Assembly: GCF_004000745.1 (NCBI RefSeq)
Contig: NZ_BILV01000024.1
Span: forward strand, 1-58,477
Direction of reading: 5' to 3'
DNA from: Paenibacillus barengoltzii NBRC 101215
GTDB lineage: Bacteria > Bacillota > Bacilli > Paenibacillales > Paenibacillaceae
DNA length: 58,477 bases
Under the pieces are notes generated by a model. That model was not told where the DNA came from. It ran no database searches and saw nothing but the letters and a program-made list of their open reading frames with translations. Numbering within the stretch: position 1 is the first letter of the stretch; each line of letters begins with the position of its first letter. Positions 33,076-40,594 of the stretch are shown piece by piece. A program made the translations under genes and the position numbers.

Positions 33076-35727
33076 GTGAAGGCGGGTACGGGGAAGAGGT
33101 CGAGGTGGAGTGCAATGCTCCGATATGTACTGATGGCGATATTGGCTTGTTCGCTGACAGGTGGCGCGCAGATCGCCCCAAAACAGGCGGCCGCTGAAGG
33201 AGGAAGCACGCAAGCAACGGAGGCGGTTTATACGTTTGAGGCGGAGGCGGCGGCAAATACCTACTCCGGCAAAGCCGGTCCGGTTCCTTGCGACACCTGC
33301 TCCGGCGGAGCAAAAGTAGGCAACCTTTACCAAGGCTCGGCGATGCAGTTTAACGGGGTGAATGTAACGGAGGCAGGCGTTTATAAGCTAAGCTTGTCCT
33401 ATATTTCCGGGGATCCCCGTTCGTTTATGGTCAGCGTAAATGGCGGAGAGCGGGAGCGTTTCTCGCCGCCGGCGACGAAGGATTGGAATACGGTGGGCGT
33501 ATTCGACTTTGAGGTCCGTTTACAGGCGGGCGATAATACGTTGTCTTTTGACGATGACGGCGGATATGCTCCGGATTTGGACAAAATCAGCTTGACCTTC
33601 GTCACGTCCTCGGAGCCGGGAACCGATCCGGGGAACGGTGAAGATCTGGAGCTTGGTGCGCCGCTCAGTACGGTGAAATACGGGCCGATTGCCGTTACCC
33701 GGCACGCGAAAGGGATGAGCGTAACCAGCGGCAGTCTGAAGTTGCTCTATAATACGGAAAATGGGCTCTCGGCGTACAGCTGGAAAAATCGCGGTGAAGA
33801 GGCCAAGATCCAAGGGGCGTACAGCTCCATTCAGTTGGACCAGTACTTAACCAGCAAGGATTACGCCAAGCATGAGTTCAAGCTGGAAGAGGTGGAGCGG
33901 TTCCACGACCGTGGCGGCAAAGGGATCAAGGTCACGGTGAACAACAGGCAGGAAGGTCTGCCGACCCTGAAGCAAATCTACTATATCTATGAGCAGAAGG
34001 ATTACTTGCTCACTCAAGTTATTGCCGAGCAAGATACGCCGCTCGCAACGAACTATATTGCCCCGCTGATTGTGGATCACCGCGGCGGCGTGGATATCGG
34101 CCAATATGGCGACAACCGGGTGCTGGTAGCTCCTTTTGATAACGATGCATGGTCGCGGTATTTGTCCAAGACGATCAACACGGATCTAAACAATCAAAAT
34201 TATGAAAGCTCGGAACTGACGGCCATTTTCGATAACGACAGCCGTCGCGGCTTTGTGGTGGGTTCGGTTAGCCATGATACGTGGAAAACCGGCATTTATT
34301 GGAGCGGATCCAATGACCGTCTGAACAAGCTGAACGTATATGGCGGCTTCACTTCTCTGGCTTCCACGCACGATTCGTTGCCGCATGCCAAGGTCAGCGG
34401 GACGACGATTGCTTCTCCGAAGGTGTTTGTTGGATTTTTTACCGACTATCGGGACGGTTTGGAAACCTATGGTCAGGCAAATGCAGTGGAAGCCCCGCCG
34501 CTGGCATTTGGTCCCGGTGTTCCGCAAGGGGTTCCGGTGGGCTGGAACAGCTGGGGAGCTGTCGGCAGCAAATTAAGCTACGATCAAGTGATCGAAACCT
34601 CCAATTTCTTTAAGGAGAAGCTGCAAGGAGAGTCGTTTAATAACGAAGGTCAGCTGTATATGAACCTCGACTCGTACTGGGATAATATGAACGATGAGCA
34701 GCTGGGGCAACTGGTGGATTATATTAAGGCGAACGGTCAAAAAGCAGGCATCTATTACGGCCCGTTCGTCTACTGGGGCGATAATTTGAACCAGACTGTG
34801 GAAGGCACGGACGGAAAATATACCTATGGCGATATCGTTCTTCGCGATGCGCAAGGGAATCCGCTGCCGAAGATCGACGGCGCCTATGCCGTCGATCCGA
34901 CCCATCCAGGGACGAAGCAGCGTATCGACTATTATATGAATCGCTTTAAGGAGCACGGCTTCGAGTATATTAAGCTGGATTTTCTGAGCCATGGCGCATT
35001 GGAAGGCCAACACTTTAACCCGCAAGTTTTTACTGGTATTCAGGCTTATAACGAAGGAATGGCTTACATTGTGGATGCGCTGGACGGCTCGATGTTCATC
35101 AGCGCGTCGATCGCGCCGCTGTTCCCCAGCCAATACGCGCACAGCCGGCGGATCTCCTGCGATGTTGACGGTTCGCTGGGCAGTACGGAATACCAGTTAA
35201 ACAACCTGACCTACGGGTGGTGGCAAAACGGAACCATCTACCGCTACACGGATCCGGACTATATGACGTTGGAGAAGGGCGGCTCGCTGCTTGGAGCGCA
35301 AACCCGAGTGAACGCGGCGGCGATTTCCGGTACTGTGTTCCTCAACTCGGATGATGTGGCGAATCAGACGGCCCGGGAATATATGGAGCAGCTGCTGGTG
35401 AACCCGGCGGTGAATGCGGTGGCGAAGAAAGGGCTAGCATTCCGGCCGATGGAGGGCAACACCGGAACGGCAGCGGCGGACGCTTACATCTTAAAAGACG
35501 GCGGGGGATATTATCTTGCGATCTTCAATTTCACGAACGAGCTGGTGGAACGGACGATCTCCTTCGAGCGGGCTGCCATGGACAACAAAGGGAAGTCCGG
35601 CTTCCGCGTGACGGATCTGTGGACTGGTGAAGAATGGCGTGAGAAAACGGAGCTGCACGTCACACTGCAAGGGGCCGAGTCGAAATTGCTTCAGCTTGTT
35701 CCTGTTGCGGGGGGCGGAAAAAAATAA
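33076..35727 (+). CDS. Secreted clan-D glycosidase (alpha-galactosidase-like) with carbohydrate-binding region
   Basis: An 883-residue exported enzyme. A signal peptide covers residues 1-40. Residues about 48-175 look like a CBM35/CBM6-type beta-sandwich (FEAEAAANTYSG at the start). A beta-rich region follows (about 190-475). Residues about 480-800 form the GH27/GH36-like barrel: VGWNSWGA opens it, YIKLDF carries the nucleophile D635, and the CDVDG segment near D696-D698 likely holds the acid. The C-terminus is a beta domain. The start is GTG at 33076 after AAGGATGG. It should release alpha-linked sugars outside the cell for the nearby importers. It is followed by a terminator that an IS has split. 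Confidence 0.82.
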   Translation: MKAGTGKRSRWSAMLRYVLMAILACSLTGGAQIAPKQAAAEGGSTQATEAVYTFEAEAAANTYSGKAGPVPCDTCSGGAKVGNLYQGSAMQFNGVNVTEAGVYKLSLSYISGDPRSFMVSVNGGERERFSPPATKDWNTVGVFDFEVRLQAGDNTLSFDDDGGYAPDLDKISLTFVTSSEPGTDPGNGEDLELGAPLSTVKYGPIAVTRHAKGMSVTSGSLKLLYNTENGLSAYSWKNRGEEAKIQGAYSSIQLDQYLTSKDYAKHEFKLEEVERFHDRGGKGIKVTVNNRQEGLPTLKQIYYIYEQKDYLLTQVIAEQDTPLATNYIAPLIVDHRGGVDIGQYGDNRVLVAPFDNDAWSRYLSKTINTDLNNQNYESSELTAIFDNDSRRGFVVGSVSHDTWKTGIYWSGSNDRLNKLNVYGGFTSLASTHDSLPHAKVSGTTIASPKVFVGFFTDYRDGLETYGQANAVEAPPLAFGPGVPQGVPVGWNSWGAVGSKLSYDQVIETSNFFKEKLQGESFNNEGQLYMNLDSYWDNMNDEQLGQLVDYIKANGQKAGIYYGPFVYWGDNLNQTVEGTDGKYTYGDIVLRDAQGNPLPKIDGAYAVDPTHPGTKQRIDYYMNRFKEHGFEYIKLDFLSHGALEGQHFNPQVFTGIQAYNEGMAYIVDALDGSMFISASIAPLFPSQYAHSRRISCDVDGSLGSTEYQLNNLTYGWWQNGTIYRYTDPDYMTLEKGGSLLGAQTRVNAAAISGTVFLNSDDVANQTAREYMEQLLVNPAVNAVAKKGLAFRPMEGNTGTAAADAYILKDGGGYYLAIFNFTNELVERTISFERAAMDNKGKSGFRVTDLWTGEEWREKTELHVTLQGAESKLLQLVPVAGGGKK

Positions 35728-35794
35728 ACAAAAAAGGAGCCGTGAATGGAACTGACCCCCGTTTGTGAGACAGGGATCAAAAACACCTTGCAAG

Positions 35795-36619
35795 TTAAGC
35801 AGCCAGTTGTCGATAATCAATCGGTGACTGGTTGTTTAGTTTTGTTTGAATGCGAATTGAGTTATAGTAAGTAATGTAGTCTCGAACGACCTGTTCAACG
35901 ATTGCTGTCGTTGTACTCGTTAAACCTTCGAGATAGAACGTTTCAGACTTTAGCGTGGAATGAAACGATTCGATGGGGGCATTATCAGCGGGCGTTCCCT
36001 TGCGGGACATGCTCATGGTAATGCCCTTTTCCTTTACAGCTTCCTGATACGCCTGGGAAGTGTAGACACTCCCCTGATCGCTGTGAAGTATCGTACCTGG
36101 TAGATTGGGCAGCTGACGGAGTGTGTCCAGTACGAACGCAGTGTCCTGCTTGTCAGCTATACTGTATGCCACAACTTCTCCGTTAAACAAGTCTAGGATA
36201 CTTGATAGATACAACATTCTTCCTCCAAACGGTAAATACGTAATATCCGTAACGAGTTTTTGCATAGGTTGATCGGCCTCAAATTGGCGTTTTAGCAAGT
36301 GTTCTGCTATATAGGCTGGCTGCCCTGTAGGTTTGCGTTTCTTGACTTTGACACGGCATTGCAGCTCTTCACGCTGCATAATCCGTTGCACTCGTTTATG
36401 GTTAATCGCTTGTTCTTTCCGAAGTAGAGCGGTGATTTTACGGTATCCATAACGAAATTTATGCTGCAAACAGAGTTCGCGGATTTTCTCTACCACAGGA
36501 TTGGCATCCCCGCTTCCATACTTATCCTTCCAGCGATAGTAGGTAGCACGAGAGAGTCCCGCCCAGGCACAGGCTTGTGCCACGCTAACTTCTCCTTGGA
36601 TCGATTTGATCCATTCCAC
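35795..36619 (-). CDS. IS3-family transposase OrfB
   Basis: The 274-residue catalytic half of the transposase. An N-terminal helical HTH_21-like region (YGYRKITALLRKE) is followed by an RNase-H-like DDE core: TDITYL (about residue 120), HSDQGSVYTS (about 180) and the Glu in IESFHSTLKSE (about 217). It is out of frame with OrfA. The open frame continues back through the A6G site at about 36656, so a -1 slip would make an OrfAB fusion. The GTG at 36619 overlaps the OrfA stop and would allow independent synthesis. Confidence 0.93.
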   Translation of the reverse strand: MEWIKSIQGEVSVAQACAWAGLSRATYYRWKDKYGSGDANPVVEKIRELCLQHKFRYGYRKITALLRKEQAINHKRVQRIMQREELQCRVKVKKRKPTGQPAYIAEHLLKRQFEADQPMQKLVTDITYLPFGGRMLYLSSILDLFNGEVVAYSIADKQDTAFVLDTLRQLPNLPGTILHSDQGSVYTSQAYQEAVKEKGITMSMSRKGTPADNAPIESFHSTLKSETFYLEGLTSTTTAIVEQVVRDYITYYNSIRIQTKLNNQSPIDYRQLAA

Positions 36620-36981
36620 TACAATCTTTGAGGATACCCCCTTTCCATCTCGTTGTACTTTTTTAGGAGATCTAGCTGCTGTTTCAAAAACCTATTCTCT
36701 GCCTTTACTTTCTCTAATTCTGACGTATATTCCGGTCCTTTGCCGTAGCTATATTGTTTACCTACAGGCTGCTCAAACCGATGTATTTCTCCGTTACGAT
36801 ACCATCGCATCCATGTTCTCACTTGAGAATCATGTCGTATGTTCAATTGCTCCATAACTTCTTTCACTGGGATACCAGCCATTCTCATTTCAATAGCCTT
36901 CATCTTAATCTCTTTTGGGTAGCTTACTCGGGTTGCCAACGAAAAAACACCTCCAAGGTTGTCTCCCATATCATACGACAT
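36619..36981 (-). CDS. IS3-family transposase OrfA
   Basis: The 120-residue DNA-binding subunit. A helix-turn-helix of the IS150 type (SYPKEIKMKAIEMRMAGIPVK, HDSQVRTWMRWYRNG) is followed by a leucine-zipper-like helix near the end (ELEKVKAENRFLKQQLDLLKK). The heptamer A AAA AAG lies in the codons for LLKKY, the usual place for a programmed -1 frameshift to OrfB. The start codon may be further downstream, near the Met-containing VSYPKE region, as the first 15 residues are atypical. Confidence 0.9.
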   Translation of the reverse strand: MSYDMGDNLGGVFSLATRVSYPKEIKMKAIEMRMAGIPVKEVMEQLNIRHDSQVRTWMRWYRNGEIHRFEQPVGKQYSYGKGPEYTSELEKVKAENRFLKQQLDLLKKYNEMERGYPQRL

Positions 36982-37059
36982 GGTTGCATTCTCTTGAAGG
37001 TGTTTTTAATTTGTCTCACACTATGGGGTCAGTTCCAATCTCGGCTCCTTTTTAATTTG

Positions 37060-38148
37060 TTACAGCACCCAAGCGCCCACAATCCCGGCAACGATGCCAA
37101 GGATGACCACTGAGGCGAACAAGAATCCCAACACCTTGCGCGGGAACGAACGCGACACCATCAGCAGAGACGGCAGGCTGACAGCCGGCAGCGTGATGAG
37201 CAGGGCTGCAGCTGGGCCTGCGCCAAGCCCAAGCGCGGTGAACGATTGAATAATCGGAATTTCCGCAGCCGTCGGAATGACGAACAACGTGCCAACGAGG
37301 GCAAACAACAGGATGGCCAGAATGCCGCTGCCCAACTCAACGGGGAACAAGACGCCTTGGAAGGCTCCCAGCAGCAAGACGGATAACAGATACGCCGGTA
37401 CAACGTTCAGGATCATCATCCCGAGGCTCTTCAACCAGCGAAGAGCGAACGGCCCCTCGTTCTTCTGTTCGGCTGCCGCTTCCGCCTTTTCCAGCTCCGC
37501 TGGCGCGGGAACCTGCTGGCCTTTCGCCAGACGATTGGCGAGGTAACTTACCCCAAACGTCAGCACGATGCCAAACACGAGGCGGAGCAAAGTAAACTTC
37601 CAGGACAAGACAAAGGTCATGAAGATCAATGTCGCCGGATTCAGTACCGGATTACCCAGCCAGAAGGCTAGGCTGGCGCCGACGGATACATTGCGTTTCC
37701 GCAGGCCGGCGGCGATAGGGGCGGCACAGCAGGTGCACATCATCCCCGGCAAGGAGACGATACCGCCCAGAAACGTGCTCTTAAACCGGCTGCTGCCGAG
37801 CACTTTATATAACCATTGAGCCGGCAGGAGCACCTGGACAAGCGATCCAAGCAAAATCCCGAGCACGGCGGCCTTCCAGACCGATTTGAAATAGGCGGCT
37901 GCATAATCGACCGCGGCACTCCATGAAATGGGACCGGAAGCATCTGATCCAAGGATCGAAGAGCCAATCGAATGCTCGGTGGCGGCTTTGAACGCTTTTC
38001 CATAATAAGGCCACCACTTGACATAACTTAGGCCAGCGATGGCTATGATGAGAAACAGAACGACAAATATCGCCGTTTTGCGTTTATCCAAACCGCGTGG
38101 TTGCTGTTGCGGATAGTTGCCGCTTGATGATGAAACCATAGACTTCAT
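37060..38148 (-). CDS. Permease of the COG0701 (ArsP-like) family
   Basis: A 362-residue membrane protein with about eight to ten membrane segments. GMMCTCCAAPIAAGLRKRN, near residues 136-154, is the cysteine-containing motif of this permease family, and a second conserved loop GNPVLNPATLIFM follows. Members of the family export methylated arsenic or other metalloid compounds. Here the gene is divergent from selD and the selenouridine synthase gene, so transport of a selenium compound is a fair guess, but there is no direct evidence. The gene ends next to the terminator that the IS split. Confidence 0.8.
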   Translation of the reverse strand: MKSMVSSSSGNYPQQQPRGLDKRKTAIFVVLFLIIAIAGLSYVKWWPYYGKAFKAATEHSIGSSILGSDASGPISWSAAVDYAAAYFKSVWKAAVLGILLGSLVQVLLPAQWLYKVLGSSRFKSTFLGGIVSLPGMMCTCCAAPIAAGLRKRNVSVGASLAFWLGNPVLNPATLIFMTFVLSWKFTLLRLVFGIVLTFGVSYLANRLAKGQQVPAPAELEKAEAAAEQKNEGPFALRWLKSLGMMILNVVPAYLLSVLLLGAFQGVLFPVELGSGILAILLFALVGTLFVIPTAAEIPIIQSFTALGLGAGPAAALLITLPAVSLPSLLMVSRSFPRKVLGFLFASVVILGIVAGIVGAWVL

Positions 38149-38343
38149 TTCCCTTCACATATGATTCAAAATTTGAACTAAGACACGAAATATAGTATAC
38201 CATACGATGGCAAGTGAACTACATTGAATCTGCTGGTAAGCGAGAAGCGGGACGGTTGCCATTTGTAATTCAACGGAGTACGCTTAAATAAGCATAAGCT
38301 AGAAAATCCTATATCGATACGTAGGGAAGGATTGTGATCCGTC
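38149..38343. promoter_or_regulatory. Divergent permease/selD promoter region
   Basis: 195 bp that should carry the promoters of the permease and of the selD pair. AT-rich parts at 38166-38210 and 38280-38330 are suitable. No riboswitch or palindrome is clear. Confidence 0.35.
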
Positions 38344-39396
38344 ATGTCTACTGTTGAACCTATAAAATTAACATCCTTGTCCAGCAAAGGAGGCTGCGGC
38401 TGCAAAATCGGCCCGGCAGACCTCATGCAAGTGATTCGAAGCCTCCCGCCAACGGTGCCGAATCCAGATCTGCTGGTGGGGCTTGATACAAGTGATGATG
38501 CCGGGGTATATCGGTTAAACGATGACCTCGCGCTGGTGCAAACGGTCGATTTCTTTACACCAATCGTTGACGATCCGTACGCGTTTGGCCAAATCGCCGC
38601 CGCAAATGCGCTCAGCGATATTTACGCGATGGGCGGCAAGCCGCTCACCGTGCTGAACATTGTAGCTTTTCCGATTTCCACTTTGGATAAAAGCATTCTG
38701 GCCGACATCCTGCGCGGCGCAGGAGACAAGGTGCAAGAAGCTGGAGCGACGCTGGTGGGCGGTCACTCCATCGACGACAAAGAGCCGAAATTTGGCTTAG
38801 CTGTTACGGGATTGGTTCACCCGGACAAAGTGAGAACGAATGCTGGCGCCAAGCCGGGGGACAAGCTGATTTTAACGAAGCCGATCGGCGTTGGCATCAT
38901 GACCACCTCGATCAAGAAGGATCAGCTCAGCGCGGAAGAGACGAAGCGGGTCACCGAAGTCATGTCGACCTTAAACAAAACGGCTGCTGAAGTCATGGAA
39001 TCATACGATGTGCACGCGTGCACAGACGTAACCGGCTTTGGCTTAATGGGACATGCCCTGGAGATGGCCAAGGGCAGCGGAACCGGCATCACCATCTTCC
39101 AGAGCCGCGTGCCGGTGCTTCCACGCGTGCGGGAATTGGCGGAGCAAGGATTTGTCCCTGGCGGAACGAAGAATAATTTCGCGCATGTGGAAGCGAACAT
39201 TACGTTCCCGGACTCGCTGGATCAGATCGGCCGATACATCCTGTGCGATGCGGTGACATCGGGAGGCTTGCTGATTTCTGTGAATCCGGATCAAAGCGAG
39301 CAGCTGTTGGATGAACTGCAGAAAGCCGGCGTGGAAGCGAGCTTGATCGGCGAGGTCACCGCAGAGAACGCGGGCCATATTGTGGTCGAAGCCTAG
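38344..39396 (+). CDS. selD: Selenide, water dikinase (selenophosphate synthetase)
   Basis: A 350-residue enzyme that makes selenophosphate from selenide and ATP. The N-terminal glycine-rich loop (SSKGGCGCKIGP) has Cys at residues 18 and 20; the position that can be selenocysteine in some species is Cys here, so no recoding is needed. The ATP-binding AIRS core follows: GLDTSDDAGV (about 46-55), VDFFTPIVDDPY, NALSDIYAMGG, and TDVTGFGLMGHA (about 222-233). The product feeds the next gene. The two genes are in one operon. Confidence 0.95.
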   Translation: MSTVEPIKLTSLSSKGGCGCKIGPADLMQVIRSLPPTVPNPDLLVGLDTSDDAGVYRLNDDLALVQTVDFFTPIVDDPYAFGQIAAANALSDIYAMGGKPLTVLNIVAFPISTLDKSILADILRGAGDKVQEAGATLVGGHSIDDKEPKFGLAVTGLVHPDKVRTNAGAKPGDKLILTKPIGVGIMTTSIKKDQLSAEETKRVTEVMSTLNKTAAEVMESYDVHACTDVTGFGLMGHALEMAKGSGTGITIFQSRVPVLPRVRELAEQGFVPGGTKNNFAHVEANITFPDSLDQIGRYILCDAVTSGGLLISVNPDQSEQLLDELQKAGVEASLIGEVTAENAGHIVVEA

Positions 39397-39412
39397 GAAG
39401 GGGTTTGCAGCA

Positions 39413-40456
39413 TTGGATAAGTTTCAGGATATAGGCTTGCAGGAATGGGCGGAGCAGCGAGAAAGCGGCAAAGCGATCACCATGATTGACGTTAGATCGC
39501 CCTCCGAGTTCGCCGAGTCCACGATTCCAGGCAGTTTGAATATCCCGCTGTTTGATGATCAGGAGCGGGCGGAAATTGGAACTTTATATAAGCAGGTGAG
39601 CGTAGACGCCGCCAAACAACGCGGGCTTGAGATCGTTTCAGCCAAGCTGCCCGACTTTGTCCGGAAGTTTGCGGAAATCCCGGGGCGTAAAGCGGTATTC
39701 TGCTGGCGTGGTGGGATGCGAAGCCGAACGACGGCGACGCTGCTCAGTCTGATGGATATCCATACGTACCGGCTGGCCGGCGGATATCGCGCTTATCGCC
39801 AATGGGTTGTCAGCACGCTCGAGCAGATGGAATTTGCTCCTGAACTCACCGTGATCCACGGGAATACGGGAAGCGGCAAAACCTTGCTGCTTCGCAAGCT
39901 TCAGGAACAAGGGTATCCCGTTATCGATCTGGAGAAGATGGCGGGGCATCGGGGCTCGGTGTTTGGGCAAATTGGGCTGCAGGCGCATAACCAGAAGATG
40001 TTCGACTCGCTGCTATTGGATGATCTCCTGCGTTATCGGGAAGCGCCTTACGTGTTGATGGAGGCGGAAAGCAAACGAATCGGCAAGGTGGTTGTCCCTG
40101 AGTTCCTCATGGAGAAGAAAGAGCAGGGGCGGCATATCCGGATCGATCTGCCAACGGACGTACGGGTGCAGATCATTTTGGAGGATTACGAGCCTTGGAA
40201 CAATCCGGAGGGCTGTCTGCAAGCGTTCCGAAAAATCAAATCCAGAATCCATACGCCCATCGCTGCGGAAATCGAACAATGCCTGCTTGCAGACCGCTAT
40301 GACCGCGCGGTTGAGCTTCTTCTAACTTACTACTATGATCCTCGGTATGCCCATACAGAAGGGCAATACGAGGGGGCGGAATTTACGGTGATTCGGGCCA
40401 ACACGGTTGACGAAGCCGTCATGGAAGTTCAACGACTCTTACCGAAGTCGGTTTGA
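39413..40456 (+). CDS. mnmH: tRNA 2-selenouridine synthase
   Basis: A 347-residue enzyme (also called SelU/YbbB) that replaces sulphur by selenium in the wobble 2-thiouridine of some tRNAs. The N-terminal rhodanese domain has the catalytic C97 in CWRGGMRS. The C-terminal part has a P-loop, GNTGSGKT, at residues 150-157. The TTG at 39413 is chosen because GGAAGGGG lies upstream and the family start (LDKFQDI-like) fits; an in-frame TTG at 39380 would overlap selD. It uses the selenophosphate made by the product of the gene just upstream. Confidence 0.92.
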   Translation: MDKFQDIGLQEWAEQRESGKAITMIDVRSPSEFAESTIPGSLNIPLFDDQERAEIGTLYKQVSVDAAKQRGLEIVSAKLPDFVRKFAEIPGRKAVFCWRGGMRSRTTATLLSLMDIHTYRLAGGYRAYRQWVVSTLEQMEFAPELTVIHGNTGSGKTLLLRKLQEQGYPVIDLEKMAGHRGSVFGQIGLQAHNQKMFDSLLLDDLLRYREAPYVLMEAESKRIGKVVVPEFLMEKKEQGRHIRIDLPTDVRVQIILEDYEPWNNPEGCLQAFRKIKSRIHTPIAAEIEQCLLADRYDRAVELLLTYYYDPRYAHTEGQYEGAEFTVIRANTVDEAVMEVQRLLPKSV

Positions 40457-40475
40457 TTCGGGGAATTTCTTCTTA

Positions 40476-40508
40476 ACAGCTCGCAGAGGTTCTGCGGGCT
40501 GTTTTTTT
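40476..40508 (+). terminator. Terminator after the selenium operon
   Basis: ACAGC(T)CGCAGA/TCTGCG(G)GCTGT stem with a short loop and a seven-T tail. Confidence 0.88.
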
Positions 40509-40594
40509 GCTAAGCTGTTTTAGGGATGGTAAATCCAGCCAATTGCATTTACAATGGAAAAGAAAATATGGGTAAATGTGGGAAGGTGAAACGG

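Larger units (their letters stand above)
35748..37036 (-). mobile_element. IS3-family insertion sequence (IS150-like)
   Basis: About 1.29 kb. Ends are GGAACTGACCCC and its inverted copy GGGGTCAGTTCC, with partial matching beyond (GTGAGACA, AAAAACACCTT). AAT flanks both ends (35745-35747 and 37037-37039) as a 3-bp target duplication. If the ends are taken as TG...CA one base further out, as usual in IS3, no duplication is seen. The element holds two overlapping ORFs on the minus strand and looks intact. Confidence 0.9.
35731..37053. terminator. Bidirectional terminator split by an IS element
   Basis: AAAAAGGAGCCG (35731-35742) and CGGCTCCTTTTT (37042-37053) are exact complements. Removing the IS and one copy of AAT leaves a 12-bp stem with a seven-base loop and a T-run, between the glycosidase stop and the convergent permease stop. 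Confidence 0.8.

Noticed and set aside
36754..37113. A plus-strand frame across the IS right end
   Set aside because: It is antisense to transposase OrfA and ends in the split terminator.
38344..38410. Selenocysteine recoding in selD
   Set aside because: The loop has Cys codons and no in-frame UGA, so no recoding signal is needed.
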